Assembly (NCBI GenBank): GCA_013365365.1 | Contig: JABVXU010000399.1 | Span: forward strand, 1-49,427 | DNA from: Cruorifilaria tuberocauda | Lineage: Eukaryota > Nematoda > Chromadorea > Rhabditida > Onchocercidae | Length of the DNA stretch: 49,427 nucleotides | Direction of reading: 5' to 3' | Part shown: positions 37,641 to 49,427 of the stretch, one piece after another | Position numbering within the stretch: the stretch's first letter is position 1 | How the letters are laid out: every line of letters begins with the position of its first letter | Position numbers and translations under genes: made by a program | Notes under the pieces: generated by a model | What the model saw: the letters and a program-made list of their open reading frames with translations, nothing else | Database searches by the model: none | Told to the model about the DNA's origin: nothing

Positions 37641-38323
37641 ATTTTCAAAACATCACAACTGCTTTCTTATAAAGGTTAATTAGATTTGAAACAACAGTTT
37701 AATTTAAAAAAAAAACAAACAGTTTTAATTTAAAAAAAAATATCATGAGTGATAAGATTCTAATGAAATTTGAAATCAAAAAATTTCCTTGAAATTTGAT
37801 AATTTTATGAAAATTTAGGAAAGCTTGCCTTCCTAATAATATTTTTTATAATTGCAATCATGTATTCCTTTTTCCATCAAATTTATTTAACCTTCCAGAT
37901 AACAATTGTTATCAAGATTATTCTGATTAGTTTTTATTATAGAAATAATGATTTAGCAGAATTTGCAAAATATTTGGATTAAAATCACATTTAAATCACA
38001 TGCAAGTATTAAGCTATGATGCACTCTGTAATAAAAGCATCTCTAGGCTTTTTATCACTTTTTGTAATAAAAGCATCTCTAGGCTTTTTTATCAATTCTT
38101 TGGCTCTTAGAATTATCTTCAATTGAGAGAAAAAAAAAACCAGTTCAAACATATTTGTTGATGCAGAACTGATATTTTCGTTTGAAATTCGCAAAAATGA
38201 TGAATTACAAACAAGTTCATTTTTGAATCCATTGGGAATTTTTGATTTCAAAGTATCATTTCTAGTTCCATGAAGTTGATTCAACTGTTCGAAATGAATA
38301 GGTAGAATTTGGATGATTAAATA

Positions 38324-38725
38324 GCTCATTTTTGTTAAATCAGTTTTTTGCTAATTTATTTAAATCTATTGAAATGATTCAATTTGAGTTATATAATTAC
38401 TATACAGATCACAAAAATTACTTAACCACTTTCAGATATACAGTCTTCATTTTAGGTAGATAATTAATCTGTTAAGCCTGAAATCAGCATATTAACTAGT
38501 ACATATACATATTAATTAGTAAGCTCATTTTTGTTAAATCAGCTTTTTGCTAAATTATTAAATCTATTGAAATGATTCAATCTGAGTTATATAATTATTA
38601 TACAGATCACAAAAATTACTTGACCACTGTCAGATATACAGTCTTTATTTTAGGTAGATAGTTAATCTGTTAAGCCTGAAATCGACATATTAACTAGTAC
38701 ATATACATGTTACATATTAATTAGT
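38324..38725. repeat. 198-base tandem duplication
   Basis: AGCTCATTTTTGTTAAATCA begins copies at 38324 and 38522. Similarity continues through TTATACAGATCACAAAAATT-like sequence to ATTAACTAGTACATATACAT. Related blocks recur farther on: TTACATTTTTATTTTTTGTT near 38790 resembles one near 39613, and the AATTATCAGTACAC block near 39690 resembles one near 40218. This suggests repeated segmental duplication in the region. Confidence 0.8.
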
Positions 38726-40834
38726 AATTAGCAAAGAAAGTAATTATCATTTAACAGTTGTTTTCTTTTGCTATTTCGTTTCCAGGAATTTACATTTTTA
38801 TTTTTTGTTATGAAATTTGAAATGATATACAATCCTGAGAGATAATTTTTAATTGTTGAAAATGAATTTTAATGATTGCGAATGGAATGATATTCGAAAT
38901 ATTATAATTTAAAATTAATTCTTGAAGTTACTACTGTAGTTGTAGTATTTTATTTTAATACTTTCTAAAATTATATTACTGAGAAAACTTGGAGGATTTT
39001 AGGAATGGAATACTGGAATTTAATTTCACCATAAATCATTATGAATAAAAAAAATTTTTGTTCATTTTTTTGCTATTATTGAAAGTTTTATTTCCAAATT
39101 TCAATTCTTTTAATCTAGCATATCAAGCATAGCTTTGTTTTAGGTATGAAAGCTAAGATAGAATATTAATTATTAACTTATTTTAATACTTATTAACATT
39201 TTAGAAACTGAATATTCAAAGGTATTAGTATTAGCAATATTTCTGCTACTGATTTTTGCAATTTCAAATTTGGGATATAAAAGTTTCAAACACCTATCAT
39301 TAATTAAGTTTTAATTAAATTTCAAATATTTCTTTTTTTTTTTGCTCAATAAAAATTTCCTAGATTTAGGAAGTAGCATTATGGATCATTTGTCTTTATA
39401 GGCAATTTTTAAGTGCTTCATATTTGCTTTCAAATAGAGATTTTGAAGTTTTTTTTTTTTTTTTTGCAAATTTTTCCAAACGTTTTTCCTTTTTTACTTT
39501 TTCGTCTTCAATATCTTTTTCGTAATTTTCATATCTGATTTACAGTAAAAATCAATTGATTGTTTTGTTTTCAAAACAGAAAGCCATAGATTTCCAAATT
39601 TGCAGGAATTTACATTTACATTTTTTGTTATGAAATTTGAAATTATGCAATTCTGAGAGATACTTTTTAATTGTATCGTATTCGGTAAACAATTATCAGT
39701 ACACTGATCTGATGGTTAATTAATAGTGATAAATGTAATTATAGGTTTTCCTAAATTTACATATGCAACGCATAGTTCCTGTATCTTACTTACAATTCTA
39801 TAATTAAGAATTAATAAATTTATAAAGTATAAAATAATACTTCACTACAAGGGAAAATAGGAAAGTTTAAATTTTGCAACTTGGTTTGCTCTTTTGAGCG
39901 AATAGGAAAAGTGAACTTTTTGCATTAAATTCTTTATAATATTATTAATTCTTAATTTTTTTTACTTTAATAAATTAATTCGAATAAAGTTTTATAAATT
40001 ATTAAGAATATCACTTTTGCTGGCAACAACAAAATTTATCTTGTTGATATGATTTTACACTTTGTGAATTTCATTAATTAGTCCAATTAAATTTAAAGTT
40101 TATATTTCTATCTAAAATAGATTTAGATTAAAGATTTAATAATAGTTTAAATAGTTTTGAATAGCTAATCTTATAAAGCTATTATCGGAAGGCCGTATAT
40201 CTGTCATATTTGGTATGCAATTATCAGTACACCATATTATGATCTGATAGTTAATTAATAATGATAAACATGATTATAGGCCTTTCTAAATTTGCATGTG
40301 CAACGCTTTCCATTTCTATCCTTTTTTACTTTTCTTTATCTTACTTACAATTTTATCAAATTTTAAAATAATCTATTCAAGCTAATTAATACTGTAGTTA
40401 TTATCACTGCAGTTATTAGTAATTTTGTGAAAAAATGAAACTACAAGTTATCATAAGTTTTTCTGAAAATAAGGAAAAATTTTCAATTTCGAGATTTCAT
40501 GCTAAATTATACTCACATGCTAAATTAAATTTTTTCATGAATGGGAAGTGTGGAATCAACAATTAATTCAGCTAGTTTGTCAAATTCACCACGACATTCA
40601 TCATTACAACGATATTCGGTTTGTTAATATTTTAGCTTCCTATACTTTTTTTTGTTTCAAAACTTAAAAATGAGAATTCGAAAATTTTTCAAATTGCAAA
40701 AAAATTTCTTTATTTTCTAAAAATTTTTTTGAGTTGTTGAAATTTTTCAAAAATTTCTTTGTCTTCGAAAATAATCCATCATATAATTTGTAATTTTTCA
40801 CTGCAAATTTGCATTGTTTTTTTTTTAGAGGGCA

Positions 40835-43800
40835 ATGGAGTTCTTGGCTTCTAATACACGAAAGCCTTCCTCATCAAGTTTGGTATGTTAGTTTTTCTTT
40901 TCCTTTGATTTTTTTTTTGTTTGAGCTTTTTTTTGTTGCCCATGGGAAGCTTGAAACGAATGCAATTTCATTGCTTCTGATAAAATTTTGAATGATAAAA
41001 GTAATAAAATTTTAAATGACAAAGTGATAAAGGTGATAAAATTTATTTTGTATGATAAAAGTAATAAAATTTTAAATGAAAAAGTGATAAAGGTGATAAA
41101 ATTTTAAATAATAAAATGATAATTTTTGAAAAAGAGGAAATTTCTATTCATTTCTAATTGAGATTTTTCTCTAATTAGATAAAAAGAATTATAAAATTTG
41201 TTTTCAATATATCTTCGTAGTAGATTTAAGATAAAAATAAAACATGGTAACGATGAGTTAAATTATTCCAGTAATTCTGAATGGAAAAGTTCAATTGCGT
41301 ACTATTATGATAGAACTAATTTTTTTTTCTTTCCATGAATAATAATTATAGTAAATGTTAGTTGAAAGATTGATAAGATTAATGATATTGCTGATGAGAG
41401 CCTAAAAGGTTAATGATGTATAATGATTAATAGCATTGGAATAGTCTGAAAACTAACGATGTATTAATGATTGATAGCATTGGAATATATAAAAAACACT
41501 ATCATAAATGCTATTCCTGATAACAAAATAACTACTACCATTAAAAGATATATATTTGACTTATTTGATTATTTTTTCATGTACTAATATTGTCCTTAGT
41601 TTTTGTTTTTTTGTTTTTTTTATTGAAATTAGAAAAGATAGTAATTTTTTGTTAATTGTTTTATTGAATTTTTACAAACAAATTACCTTACTTCTACCAT
41701 ACTACAGTATACACTCATTTAGGCCATAGATAGTTGGTTTGTAACCAAAGAACTATAAAAAAACCTTGGAAAAAATTACCTAAATCAAAAGTAGTTACCT
41801 AAATTATCTAAATCAAAAGCTATCTTAATTAGATGAATTCCCTTTATTGTGGATTGTGGATGATTGATTAGACGATTGGGAATTGATCAATTCAGGAGAT
41901 TGATTAGACTGTTTAGGAACTGATCAATTCAGCCCATTGATTAGATTGATCAGGAATTGATCAGTTCAGGAAAAGTGGAATTTCCCTTTTGGATTTTTCG
42001 GCGAAATTCACTCCTCCATTTAGTAATAATGAGACTGACTGACTGACTGACTTCTCACTGAAAATATGTATATCTTCCAAATTGGGCGGTACAAAGAATT
42101 ATTTAGACATATATAGGATTAGTGAATAGCATGTCGTAGAGAAGATAAATGAGTGATATATCACGTAGACGAGTAACAGATAAATGAATGCACTATCATG
42201 CAGACATACAACAGATATAAGAGAGAAGAGTAATTAGTGAAAGAGAGGACTTGTTTGACGTTATCGAGCACGTACGTAAAGATCGATAACAATCGTGAAA
42301 GAGGGGATTTGTTTGACGTTATTGAAGTCGTACGTAATTAGGGTACGTAATCACATGGATAATTTTATTTCGCAATCTTTTCGTTTTTTTCTGAACATAC
42401 GAATTACCCGACGTTTTTTACAATATTTAACAGTATAATCAAGCAAAATAGCTCAGGATTATTTATTTTATCTCATAGTTCCTTTTAACCTATTTTGAAT
42501 TCATCTGCTTGAATATATCCTGAAATTTACTATTACTCAAATCATGAATGAATGAAAAGAATAAGTAAGAATAAAACAAGTATGTAAATCTTTGAAGATT
42601 AATTATATAGGTAGAATCTAGCGCTTCACGACAGCAATCACCAGTTGCGAAGTACAACTATGTCAAGAATGATTTCTTGCAATCAAGCTATTCATCTCGA
42701 TGTCAAGAGCATGCAAGTTCAATGCGAAGTTATTCTGAGAACAGGTTAATTTTGATTTCGATTTTAATACGAAGCTATCTCTTATTATAATCCAACTTAT
42801 CGCTTATCACCATTTAATTCTTTAAATGAATTATTAAACGGTATTGAGAATTGAAATGTAAAATAGAGTTAAAGATTGTAATTTTTTAGAAAAATGAAAC
42901 GAAATTTATCGAATCTTGAAGAACTATCATGGTCATGCAGCGATCTTAGGTTTCGTTTTTTTTTCTCACTTCAAGATATAATTAAGTCATTTTTTATATT
43001 TTCATAATTTCCATCATATCTCCGGAAAATTCAGTTTCATCTTGATATTCCATAAATTATTATTATGTTTATTGTACGTGCTTTTGTAGACAAGCGCTAC
43101 AACCAAATATTGAAATATCGGGTGATTTAACAACTTCACAAAATAACGCAGTTCGACGACTATGGAAACAAGTTGTTTTCCTATTTTGTTATTATTTAAT
43201 TAATGGAATATTATTATTAGATTATCGTTATTATCATTATCATCAGTATCATCATCATAATTATCATCATTATCATTATCATTACCATTATTAAATTCAT
43301 CTATGCAGATTAAATTATTATTTCTTAAGCTCTTCTTATGAATGTTAAAGGTCCAGTGAATCTAAATAAATGATTACTGACACGAATATTGAAAATATGA
43401 TGAAAGTAATCGAAGTGATGATAGATATAAATTTTTTTTAATTCTCATATTGTACAGGAAATGAAAAGATGTAGAGATAATGAATCGGAATTGGCACGTC
43501 GATTGCTATTACGCATATTCGCTATTGATTCACGTCTTCAAGCATTTTTTCATCTTTCAAATGTGCCTTACTTCAAATTGAAAGAAAATCAACTTTTCGA
43601 ACTTCACGTTAAGGTTATAAATTTTAATCCATAATTTCTTGCTATGAATAATTATTCTTATCTATTATCGATTAGTTAATCACGCTTTTCTTCCCAGTTC
43701 AAATCAAAACTGGGATTAGGTAATTGTTGTTGATATCATTACATTAAACTTAGGTACTATTTTATTTATCATGTTAAATGATAAATTTCGTTTAAGTGAC

Positions 43801-45639
43801 ATAATTAATTTCGATATTATATCCAATAAATTCTCCGCTTTCCTTTAATCCAGTAGAATTAGTTGCAAGGTATGAAGTATTTTTCTGTATTTTTCTTTTA
43901 CGATCATTTAAATATAAGTTCTAAAAGGAAAACATGTAGAAGTTAGATTTATGTAAATCTATCAATAAGCTAATTTGTACGTCTGCTCCAAATAATACTT
44001 TAAAGTTTAAAGTATGGAAAAGTTCCTCGTAATGTTAAACTTTTTGAAATTAATTTATAAATTACATAGAATAGGTGAAAATGCTCCATCAATTCAATCA
44101 ACCATCACTTTATGTCCTGTAGGAAACTTTATGATATGACGAAAACTTTTATTAGAATTTATTTGAAAATAAGCACTTATGGTTTATAATGATTTTCAAT
44201 CTTTTATGAGATCCGTGAAAATTTTTAATAGTTTTCTTAATTGTTCTAGAAAAACAATCAATTTAAGAATTTTATTTGATAAAATTACTATTTTGGGATT
44301 TGTTTGTACATTTTTTACAATTTAAACTAATTTTTATATTATTAGAAACTTTATTTTAGGCAATAGAATCGACTTTATCATTTGTTATGGTACATTTGCA
44401 TAATCCAACAGCAATGAGTAAATCATTACAAGCATTGGGTGCACGACATGTAATTCATACAGGAGTACAATATAGAAGCAATTATTGGAAGGTATGAAAT
44501 TTTGAAATTTTTCGAAATAATTTAAGCACCCTAATTTAAAACTGAAAGTAGAGAAATAGGTAAAATAATGAAATGACGAAATGACGAACTGAAAATTGAT
44601 GAAATATCTTTAGTAGTGACTAAGCTTTTGTGAAAACATTTTCTTCTCAAATCTGACAATACTAGAAAAAAAGTTGCAAATGGACGATTCAAACATTTCA
44701 AGTTTAATATTCCAATTGAATACAATTATAAAGTTATATTAAATAAATTTTCGAAAAACTCAACATGATACCTAACTACTGAGTTTCATATCTATTTGAC
44801 TTTATCAGACTTGAAACTTTTTGTTTTTTATATCCTATCAATCTTCATATTTTTGTCGCAACAAAATATGCAAAGTTGATTTATGTAAAATACATCGTAA
44901 AGATTTTTAAATCGCATGATTTTCATGATCTGAGTGCATTTGGTAAGGAATTCATAGGGTCAAAGTTCAGGAGAATGTAATTGGTGGAAACTCTACGCTC
45001 GAATAGATTCTTTTTTGATTGGTAATAAGAGTGGCTATTCATTTGGGCAGGATATATTCTCTTCGTTAAATGATATATGAAAAAAAAAATTATCGGGGTA
45101 TGCAAGATCACGTAGATAGTGGTGAATCACGTAGACGCGTAAGAGATAAAGTCAATAATAATCATGTAGACTTAGACGTAATAAGTCGTGTAGCTATATG
45201 CAAGAGAAAAAAGCAATGGTAATTATGTAGACGTACAAATAGAAGCTAAAGTCATTGGTCAAGTAATGATCAAAGTGAAAGATGACGTAAAAATGTAATT
45301 TATTTGATTCAAGGATTTCTAAGATATGGATTTTGCATCTGAAACGGTATCTGCTATATGGATATTTTATGACATATATATAAGTCATTTCTTTTTCCAA
45401 GAAAGTCAATTAAAAAGTACATTATGAATTTCTACAAATGGAAAGTATAATTTCAGGTAGTAAATCAGGCATTCATTGAATTCGTCAATGCTGATCAATC
45501 ATCAATTGATGTATTCAATGCATGGAATGTACTCGGGAATTTCTGTGTTGAACAAATGCGAATTGGTTATAGAATTGAATACAAAGCTCAGAAAGTATTA
45601 AAACGTTTGAAATCAAAAAGTGTGAAAAAAAGAAATTAA
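40835..45639 (+). CDS. Globin-like protein
   Basis: Exons: 40835-40882, 42611-42744, 43090-43171, 43458-43613, 44360-44491, 45457-45639; all in phase, 244 residues. Residues 1-75 are a Ser/Gln/Asn-rich extension. The globin fold begins near NAVRRLWKQEMKRC. The segment LLLRIFAIDSRLQAFFHL fits helices B-C. His138 (FELHVK) is the likely distal E7 position and His170 (LGARHVIHTGV) the likely proximal F8 heme ligand, followed by a YWKVVNQAF helix and a Lys/Arg-rich tail. Nematodes carry many such single-domain globins, some of which act as redox or oxygen sensors (family knowledge); which member this is cannot be told. An acceptor-like T-tract and TAG end at 40828, seven bases before the ATG, suiting trans-splicing. 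The first exon, across a 1.7 kb intron, is the least certain part. Confidence 0.83.
40990..41112. repeat. 61-base tandem duplication in globin-gene intron 1
   Basis: GATAAAAGTAATAAAATTTT followed by AAATGACAAAGTGATAAAGG repeats twice with small changes, then a partial third copy. Confidence 0.85.
41855..41970. repeat. About 38-base tandem repeat in globin-gene intron 1
   Basis: Three diverged units built on GATTGATTAGAC and GGAATTGATCAATTCAG. They lie in the intron between 40882 and 42611. Confidence 0.7.
42237..42346. repeat. About 58-base tandem duplication with ACGTACGTAA ends
   Basis: GTGAAAGAG, then TTTGTTTGACGTTAT, then CGTACGTAA occurs at about 42237 and 42295. CACGTAGACG-type words near 42161 recur in another intron of the same gene near 45110-45240. 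Confidence 0.8.
43205..43305. repeat. ATT/ATC trinucleotide-rich tract in globin-gene intron 3
   Basis: Imperfect runs of TTATCATTATCATCATCAT. The tract lies between exons ending at 43171 and starting at 43458. Confidence 0.8.
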
Positions 45640-46213
45640 AACTAAAAGTTTGTTTCAAAGAAAATAGAGAGATTTCTTTTTCAAACATTATGAATATTTT
45701 ATATCTTGAAATTAATATTTTAGACGATTTCTTTTCATTTATTTTTTTGTCGTATTGGAATAGAAAATACATACAGTCAAAAAAATTTTTTTCACTTTAA
45801 TTATTTCAATTAAAAATGAGCGAAAATCTAATGCTAATTTTGTGAATGAACTATGATTAAGTGTAATTGAAATTGGTAGCTTCAAGAATTTCAATTCAAA
45901 CAAATAAAATATCGCTAGATATTTATATCTTGATATTAATTGCTTTCTGTTTTTTAAATTTTGTTCATTTCAATTTATCATCCGGAAGAGATTCTAATTT
46001 CATTAGGCAATTTGGTGACAAACGATTGATTTGCCAAATGCTTTATTACCTACACTCTTTCAGTTTTAGCTTAAGACAGATTAATTCAAAAAGAGAAATA
46101 TTTCAACACCACATATGGTGTCAATATATCCTGCGTCATACGGTATTGTTATACAGTATTGTTATACGGTATTGCTATACGGTATACGGTCGTAAGCTCA
46201 TTAGTAACAAAAA
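45640..46213. other. Intergenic region between convergent genes
   Basis: The globin-like gene (plus) and the HtrL-type gene (minus) converge here. Candidate poly(A) signals are AATAAA at 45903 (plus) and its reverse complement at about 46042 (minus). Near 46138-46190 a 16-base unit related to TATACGGTATTGTTATAC repeats about three times. No gene is seen. Confidence 0.6.
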
Positions 46214-49004
46214 TCATTGCCGATCATGACATGGAAATAGACGAAATACGGCATACCAGTCACCGTTGCTAGTCATCGGATTGAACAAAGTCGTATAATG
46301 TTTGAGCATCATTGTTAGTACTGTCTGAGAAAACGAAAATTCAGTTTTAGTTTAGTTTAAAATTAGATTTGAAATAGAATAGCTTGAATTCGAATTGTAT
46401 AATTAACTTCATTATATGTTAAATAGTTATTAAACCGGAAATGACATAGAAACATTCATTTTTCAGGATAGATGAATTTGAAAATAATAAAGTTAACAAT
46501 TTTGTATGATGAATTCACCTGATCATCATCAATTCTTCCAGAATCTAATAAATCCATAAATGATTTTTGATAAAATCGATAGAAACGATTAATTGTATGG
46601 CTATCACCAGCAATAAAACCACCGCTTAATACAACCCAATCAACACGATATAGATCATTTATCGAATACCTGAAAATTTATTCATGAGAGAAGTTTAATT
46701 AATTCATTTATTCAGGTTGAATTTTCCTAATGGTTACAATGGATAAAAACAAAAACTTCATAAACCTGGATACTTTGTCATGTGCTGGTGTCAATTTAAT
46801 AATTGTTATGCGACCATGTTGAAGATCCGGTCGCCAATGACAATGATTCGGAATGATTCCTTCTCGGCCATGACCTAAATAATGCTTGAAATAGTTTTTC
46901 TAAAACTCAAATCATTGCCTTAGATGAAAAATAATTAAATTATCCACCATATCCGGCATCAATCCAGGCAAACATCCGGTCGGCTGCTGGAAATCGGGCA
47001 CTTTGCGTTGCATTGTATAAAAAATATGGTTTTGAATTAACAATTATATTGTAATCAGCGCTATTCGCTTCCGGATGATGGCGCACTTTTGGACTAAATT
47101 GCCAATCTAAAAGTACATTTTCGATTATTCTGTAAAAATAATTTTTCTATTTATAAAAATTATTTGAAATATTTACAATATTACAAACGATTAACGTATG
47201 GATTTTTTATCTCTCTCTCTCTCTCTCTCCAAAAAAATGCGGAAGTTCAAAAGAATTTCTTTTATAACTCTTTTTGTAATGATTTCATGTTATCATTAAT
47301 TACAACCTCCTTGTTCTCGACGTATGATATCTTCCATCTCTTCCCGATATCTATGCAATGGAAGGTCATGCATTGACATTTCAAATATCTGAAATTTTAT
47401 TTATCACAAAATTGCTTATCACTATAAATAATAATATGCTCGTTATTTTAAAATTTTAATTCAATTTTTATTTACATATTAATTTAATTAATTTATTTAA
47501 TTTAATTTTCAGATTTTTAAGAAAACAAAAAGGAAAAAAAATGAATAAAAATAGTAACACAACCTGAGTATTATGACTATTCCTCATTTTTCTAACAAAT
47601 TGTGCTCCTCTTTTATCCGTATAAATAACCAGATGATTTCGTAATTTTAATAAATATCTTAAGTAATACATATACTGCTCATATGTTCTAGTATATCTCG
47701 GCCATTTACCACGACCTATATCAAATAGAGCTGTAACAATTATTGGCGATTTGTTATCATAATGCTCATACTGATAATGATATTGATGATGTTGATAATG
47801 ATGATCATGATGAAATTGCGATACTGTAGTGGACTGAAATTCATAATTTTATTCATATTCAATACATAAAATTCCTAACAGAATAATAACTCGAATATTT
47901 TTGAAGTTAAATATTTCTTTTAACGAAATGATTTATCAATATCAAAATTTTTATAATCAAATAAAACTTAAAATTGAGATAGAAATCAGAAATATTATTT
48001 ATAATAAGAAGTTAAATTAAAATTTAACAAAAAAATAAGTCTTACTTTGGGTACTGTAATATCAGCAGTAGTGGTATCGATAATAATAGTGGTAGTAATA
48101 GTTGAAGCTGAAATAGTAGTTACGGTTGGAATATCTCCGTCATATCCATGATCACCTTCCTCATCCTCATTTCTAGGATTTGACGTTGACTGCAAATTTC
48201 CGATCAATTTTGGTGTTGTTGTTATAGCAATTTGATCAATAATATCTTCTTTATTACTTACAATAAATGACGGTTTTATTGTTGCTCTATTGCTGAAAGT
48301 CGAGAATTCTCGAATAATTGGTATCTTCGGGGTGATATCGCTACCAACAAGTAATGTATTATTGGTTATGTTAGAGTTTGAAAGTATATCAGTTAGATTT
48401 GAAGAATCCGACGAATCTGTGAGATTCAAATTCTCAGATAAAAATTCTGGAAACTTTGTAGAAGTAAGAGAAGAATTTTTCATGTATGCGGTAAATTTAA
48501 ATTTCTTATACTTGTCAATTGTAGTAGCAGTAACAGTATTCGAAACTGTAGTAACAGTATTAGAAAGATTAGATAGAGCATTAAAAGTAGGTAAATTATT
48601 AAGATTTGTATCGAGCAAAGTAATTTCAGGTATTTCAGTGATTATTAATGGATTTAAAATTTTCGTAAATATTTCATTGTCTAATTTTATCTCTGGCATT
48701 GCTTCTATCGTAGCATCTGAAAATAAATATTTTGCTAGAATTTTTCGAAATTTTTATATCATCAATTCGATTCAATTCAATTTTTACAATCATTCTTTTT
48801 TTTACTAAAATTTTGCAAAAGTAAAATAGAATGAGTGTTAAGTAAGTATGCAGAGATACCATTAATTAATTTTTTGGATTCTGATTCACTATAATATTCC
48901 GGTAAAGCTAAATCCATGTTATTCATGTTCTTGGATTGTATCATATCATTGTTAGCTTCCTGAATGGTATCATTCTGTTCAATATCGAATACATTATCAT
49001 CATT

Positions 49005-49047
<43 letters not shown>

Positions 49048-49262
49048 ACATCATCATCATCATCGTCATCATCAGCAATATCCTCTTGATATATATATTG
49101 ATCATAGGAATCAATGAATGGATCAATGGATCGTCGTTGCATGGATACTCGTTTATAGGTATTGCAAAGGACAAAAAACGTAAATGTAAGAGTGATCAAT
49201 AGAACGATGATCCCGAAAAGCCATCTTCCAAAATATTTCGCTGATTCACCGGACTGCTTCAT
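46214..49262 (-). CDS. Membrane-anchored HtrL/YibB-family putative glycosyltransferase
   Basis: Exons in transcript order: 49262-48860, 48716-48046, 47833-47564, 47388-47307, 47106-46948, 46874-46766, 46681-46519, 46324-46214; in phase, 655 residues. Residues 13-33 form one hydrophobic anchor (FGIIVLLITLTFTFFVL), consistent with a type II Golgi-type protein. Next come an almost pure Asp run at 64-89, a Thr/Ser/Asn stem with several N-glycosylation sequons, and a His/Tyr-rich patch (366-384). The C-terminal domain from about 388 starts SPIIVTALFDIGRGKW, continues with YLLKLRNHLVIYTD, ADYNIIVNSKPYFLYNA and MFAWIDAGYGHG, and ends NGDWYAVFRLFPCHDRQ. This pattern fits the HtrL_YibB family, whose substrate is unknown to me. 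The exon at 47106 uses the acceptor TACTTTTAG; the upstream TTACAG at about 47132 would create a stop. An upstream in-frame DEKY leaves room for a longer N terminus. Confidence 0.85.
47203..47229. repeat. CT microsatellite in an intron of the HtrL-type gene
   Basis: A run of CT dinucleotides between the exons ending at 47307 and starting at 47106. Confidence 0.85.
49001..49073. repeat. ATC/GAT trinucleotide run encoding poly-Asp
   Basis: Consecutive ATC triplets on the plus strand, read as GAT (Asp) on the minus strand inside exon 1 of the HtrL-type gene, broken once by AAC (Val) and by a CGT step. Translated in other frames it gives the spurious poly-Ile and poly-Met open frames. Confidence 0.95.
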
Positions 49263-49427
49263 ATATTTCTCATCTGATTAATAAATTAATATTTATATCA
49301 CTTATTTGAGAAGCATAGAAAATTACTACAGTACTACTTACTATGGTAGAAAATTAGTATAGAATAATTATTACGGTATTACGGTATTGTTCACTGTAGA
49401 ATACAGTATCTATCGTCGAAGGATAGA
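49263..49427. other. Upstream edge of the HtrL-type gene
   Basis: On the minus strand an acceptor-like TTAATCAG lies 14 bases before the ATG, suiting trans-splicing or an upstream exon. ACGGTATT words recur near 49373-49390. Nothing else is recognised before the window ends. Confidence 0.5.

Larger units (their letters stand above)
34850..40834. other. Long intergenic region rich in tandem duplications
   Basis: About 6 kb between the sel-10 start (minus) and the globin-like gene start (plus), so both promoters should lie here. The DNA is AT-rich with many local duplications, listed separately. Open frames are short and without domains, including one made by a duplicated AAAAGCATCTCTAGGC block near 38025-38095. 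No gene or RNA was recognised. Confidence 0.65.

Noticed and set aside
38009..38329. 106-codon minus-strand open frame with repeated KPRDAFIT
   Set aside because: It is created by a short tandem duplication in AT-rich intergenic DNA. No splice structure, start context or domain supports it.
47107..47132. Acceptor TTACAG at about 47132 for the HtrL-type exon
   Set aside because: It gives an immediate in-frame stop after the upstream exon. The acceptor TACTTTTAG 26 bases later joins in phase and yields GDWQFSPK.
48290..48808. 172-codon plus-strand open frame
   Set aside because: It is antisense to the Thr/Asn-rich stem exon of the HtrL-type gene, which has consistent splicing and sequons. The plus-strand frame has no domain.
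48936..49202. Plus-strand poly-Ile and minus-strand poly-Met open frames
   Set aside because: They are other-frame readings of the ATC/GAT trinucleotide run in exon 1 of the HtrL-type gene.

Overview
The window looks like nuclear DNA of a parasitic nematode, probably a spirurid or filarial species. It is very AT-rich (about 70% or more by eye), the genes have many small exons with GT/AG introns, and starts sit just after acceptor-like T-tract/AG sites that would suit spliced-leader trans-splicing. The proteins resemble nematode and animal families. The species assignment is inference; the exons below were read by eye, with splice sites chosen by GT/AG and reading-frame phase.

Layout: (1) 1-4.2 kb, repeat-rich intergenic DNA. 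(2) 4.2-12.7 kb, plus strand: a CDC25 phosphatase gene (474 aa) with a possible alternative first exon and two introns filled with GATA-type satellites. (3) 14.5-18.9 kb, minus strand: a 578-aa coiled-coil protein with two KEN boxes and a motif resembling the STAN motif of STIL/Ana2/SAS-5 centriole-duplication factors. (4) 20.3-24.4 kb, minus strand: a second CDC25 (633 aa) with a decayed tandem exon copy in one intron. (5) 24.4-26.6 kb: intergenic DNA holding an isolated immunoglobulin-like half-domain relic. (6) 26.6-34.8 kb, minus strand: the FBXW7/SEL-10/Cdc4 orthologue. (7) 34.9-40.8 kb: about 6 kb of intergenic DNA with several tandem duplications and no gene seen. (8) 40.8-45.6 kb, plus strand: a globin-like protein (244 aa). 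(9) 46.2-49.3 kb, minus strand: a membrane-anchored HtrL/YibB-type putative glycosyltransferase (655 aa) with a poly-Asp stem.

Four neighbouring genes concern the cell cycle: two CDC25 phosphatases that would activate CDKs, an F-box receptor of an SCF ubiquitin ligase, and a probable centriole-assembly factor. Whether they are functionally linked or merely adjacent cannot be told from sequence. No rRNA, tRNA, CRISPR array or intact transposon was recognised.
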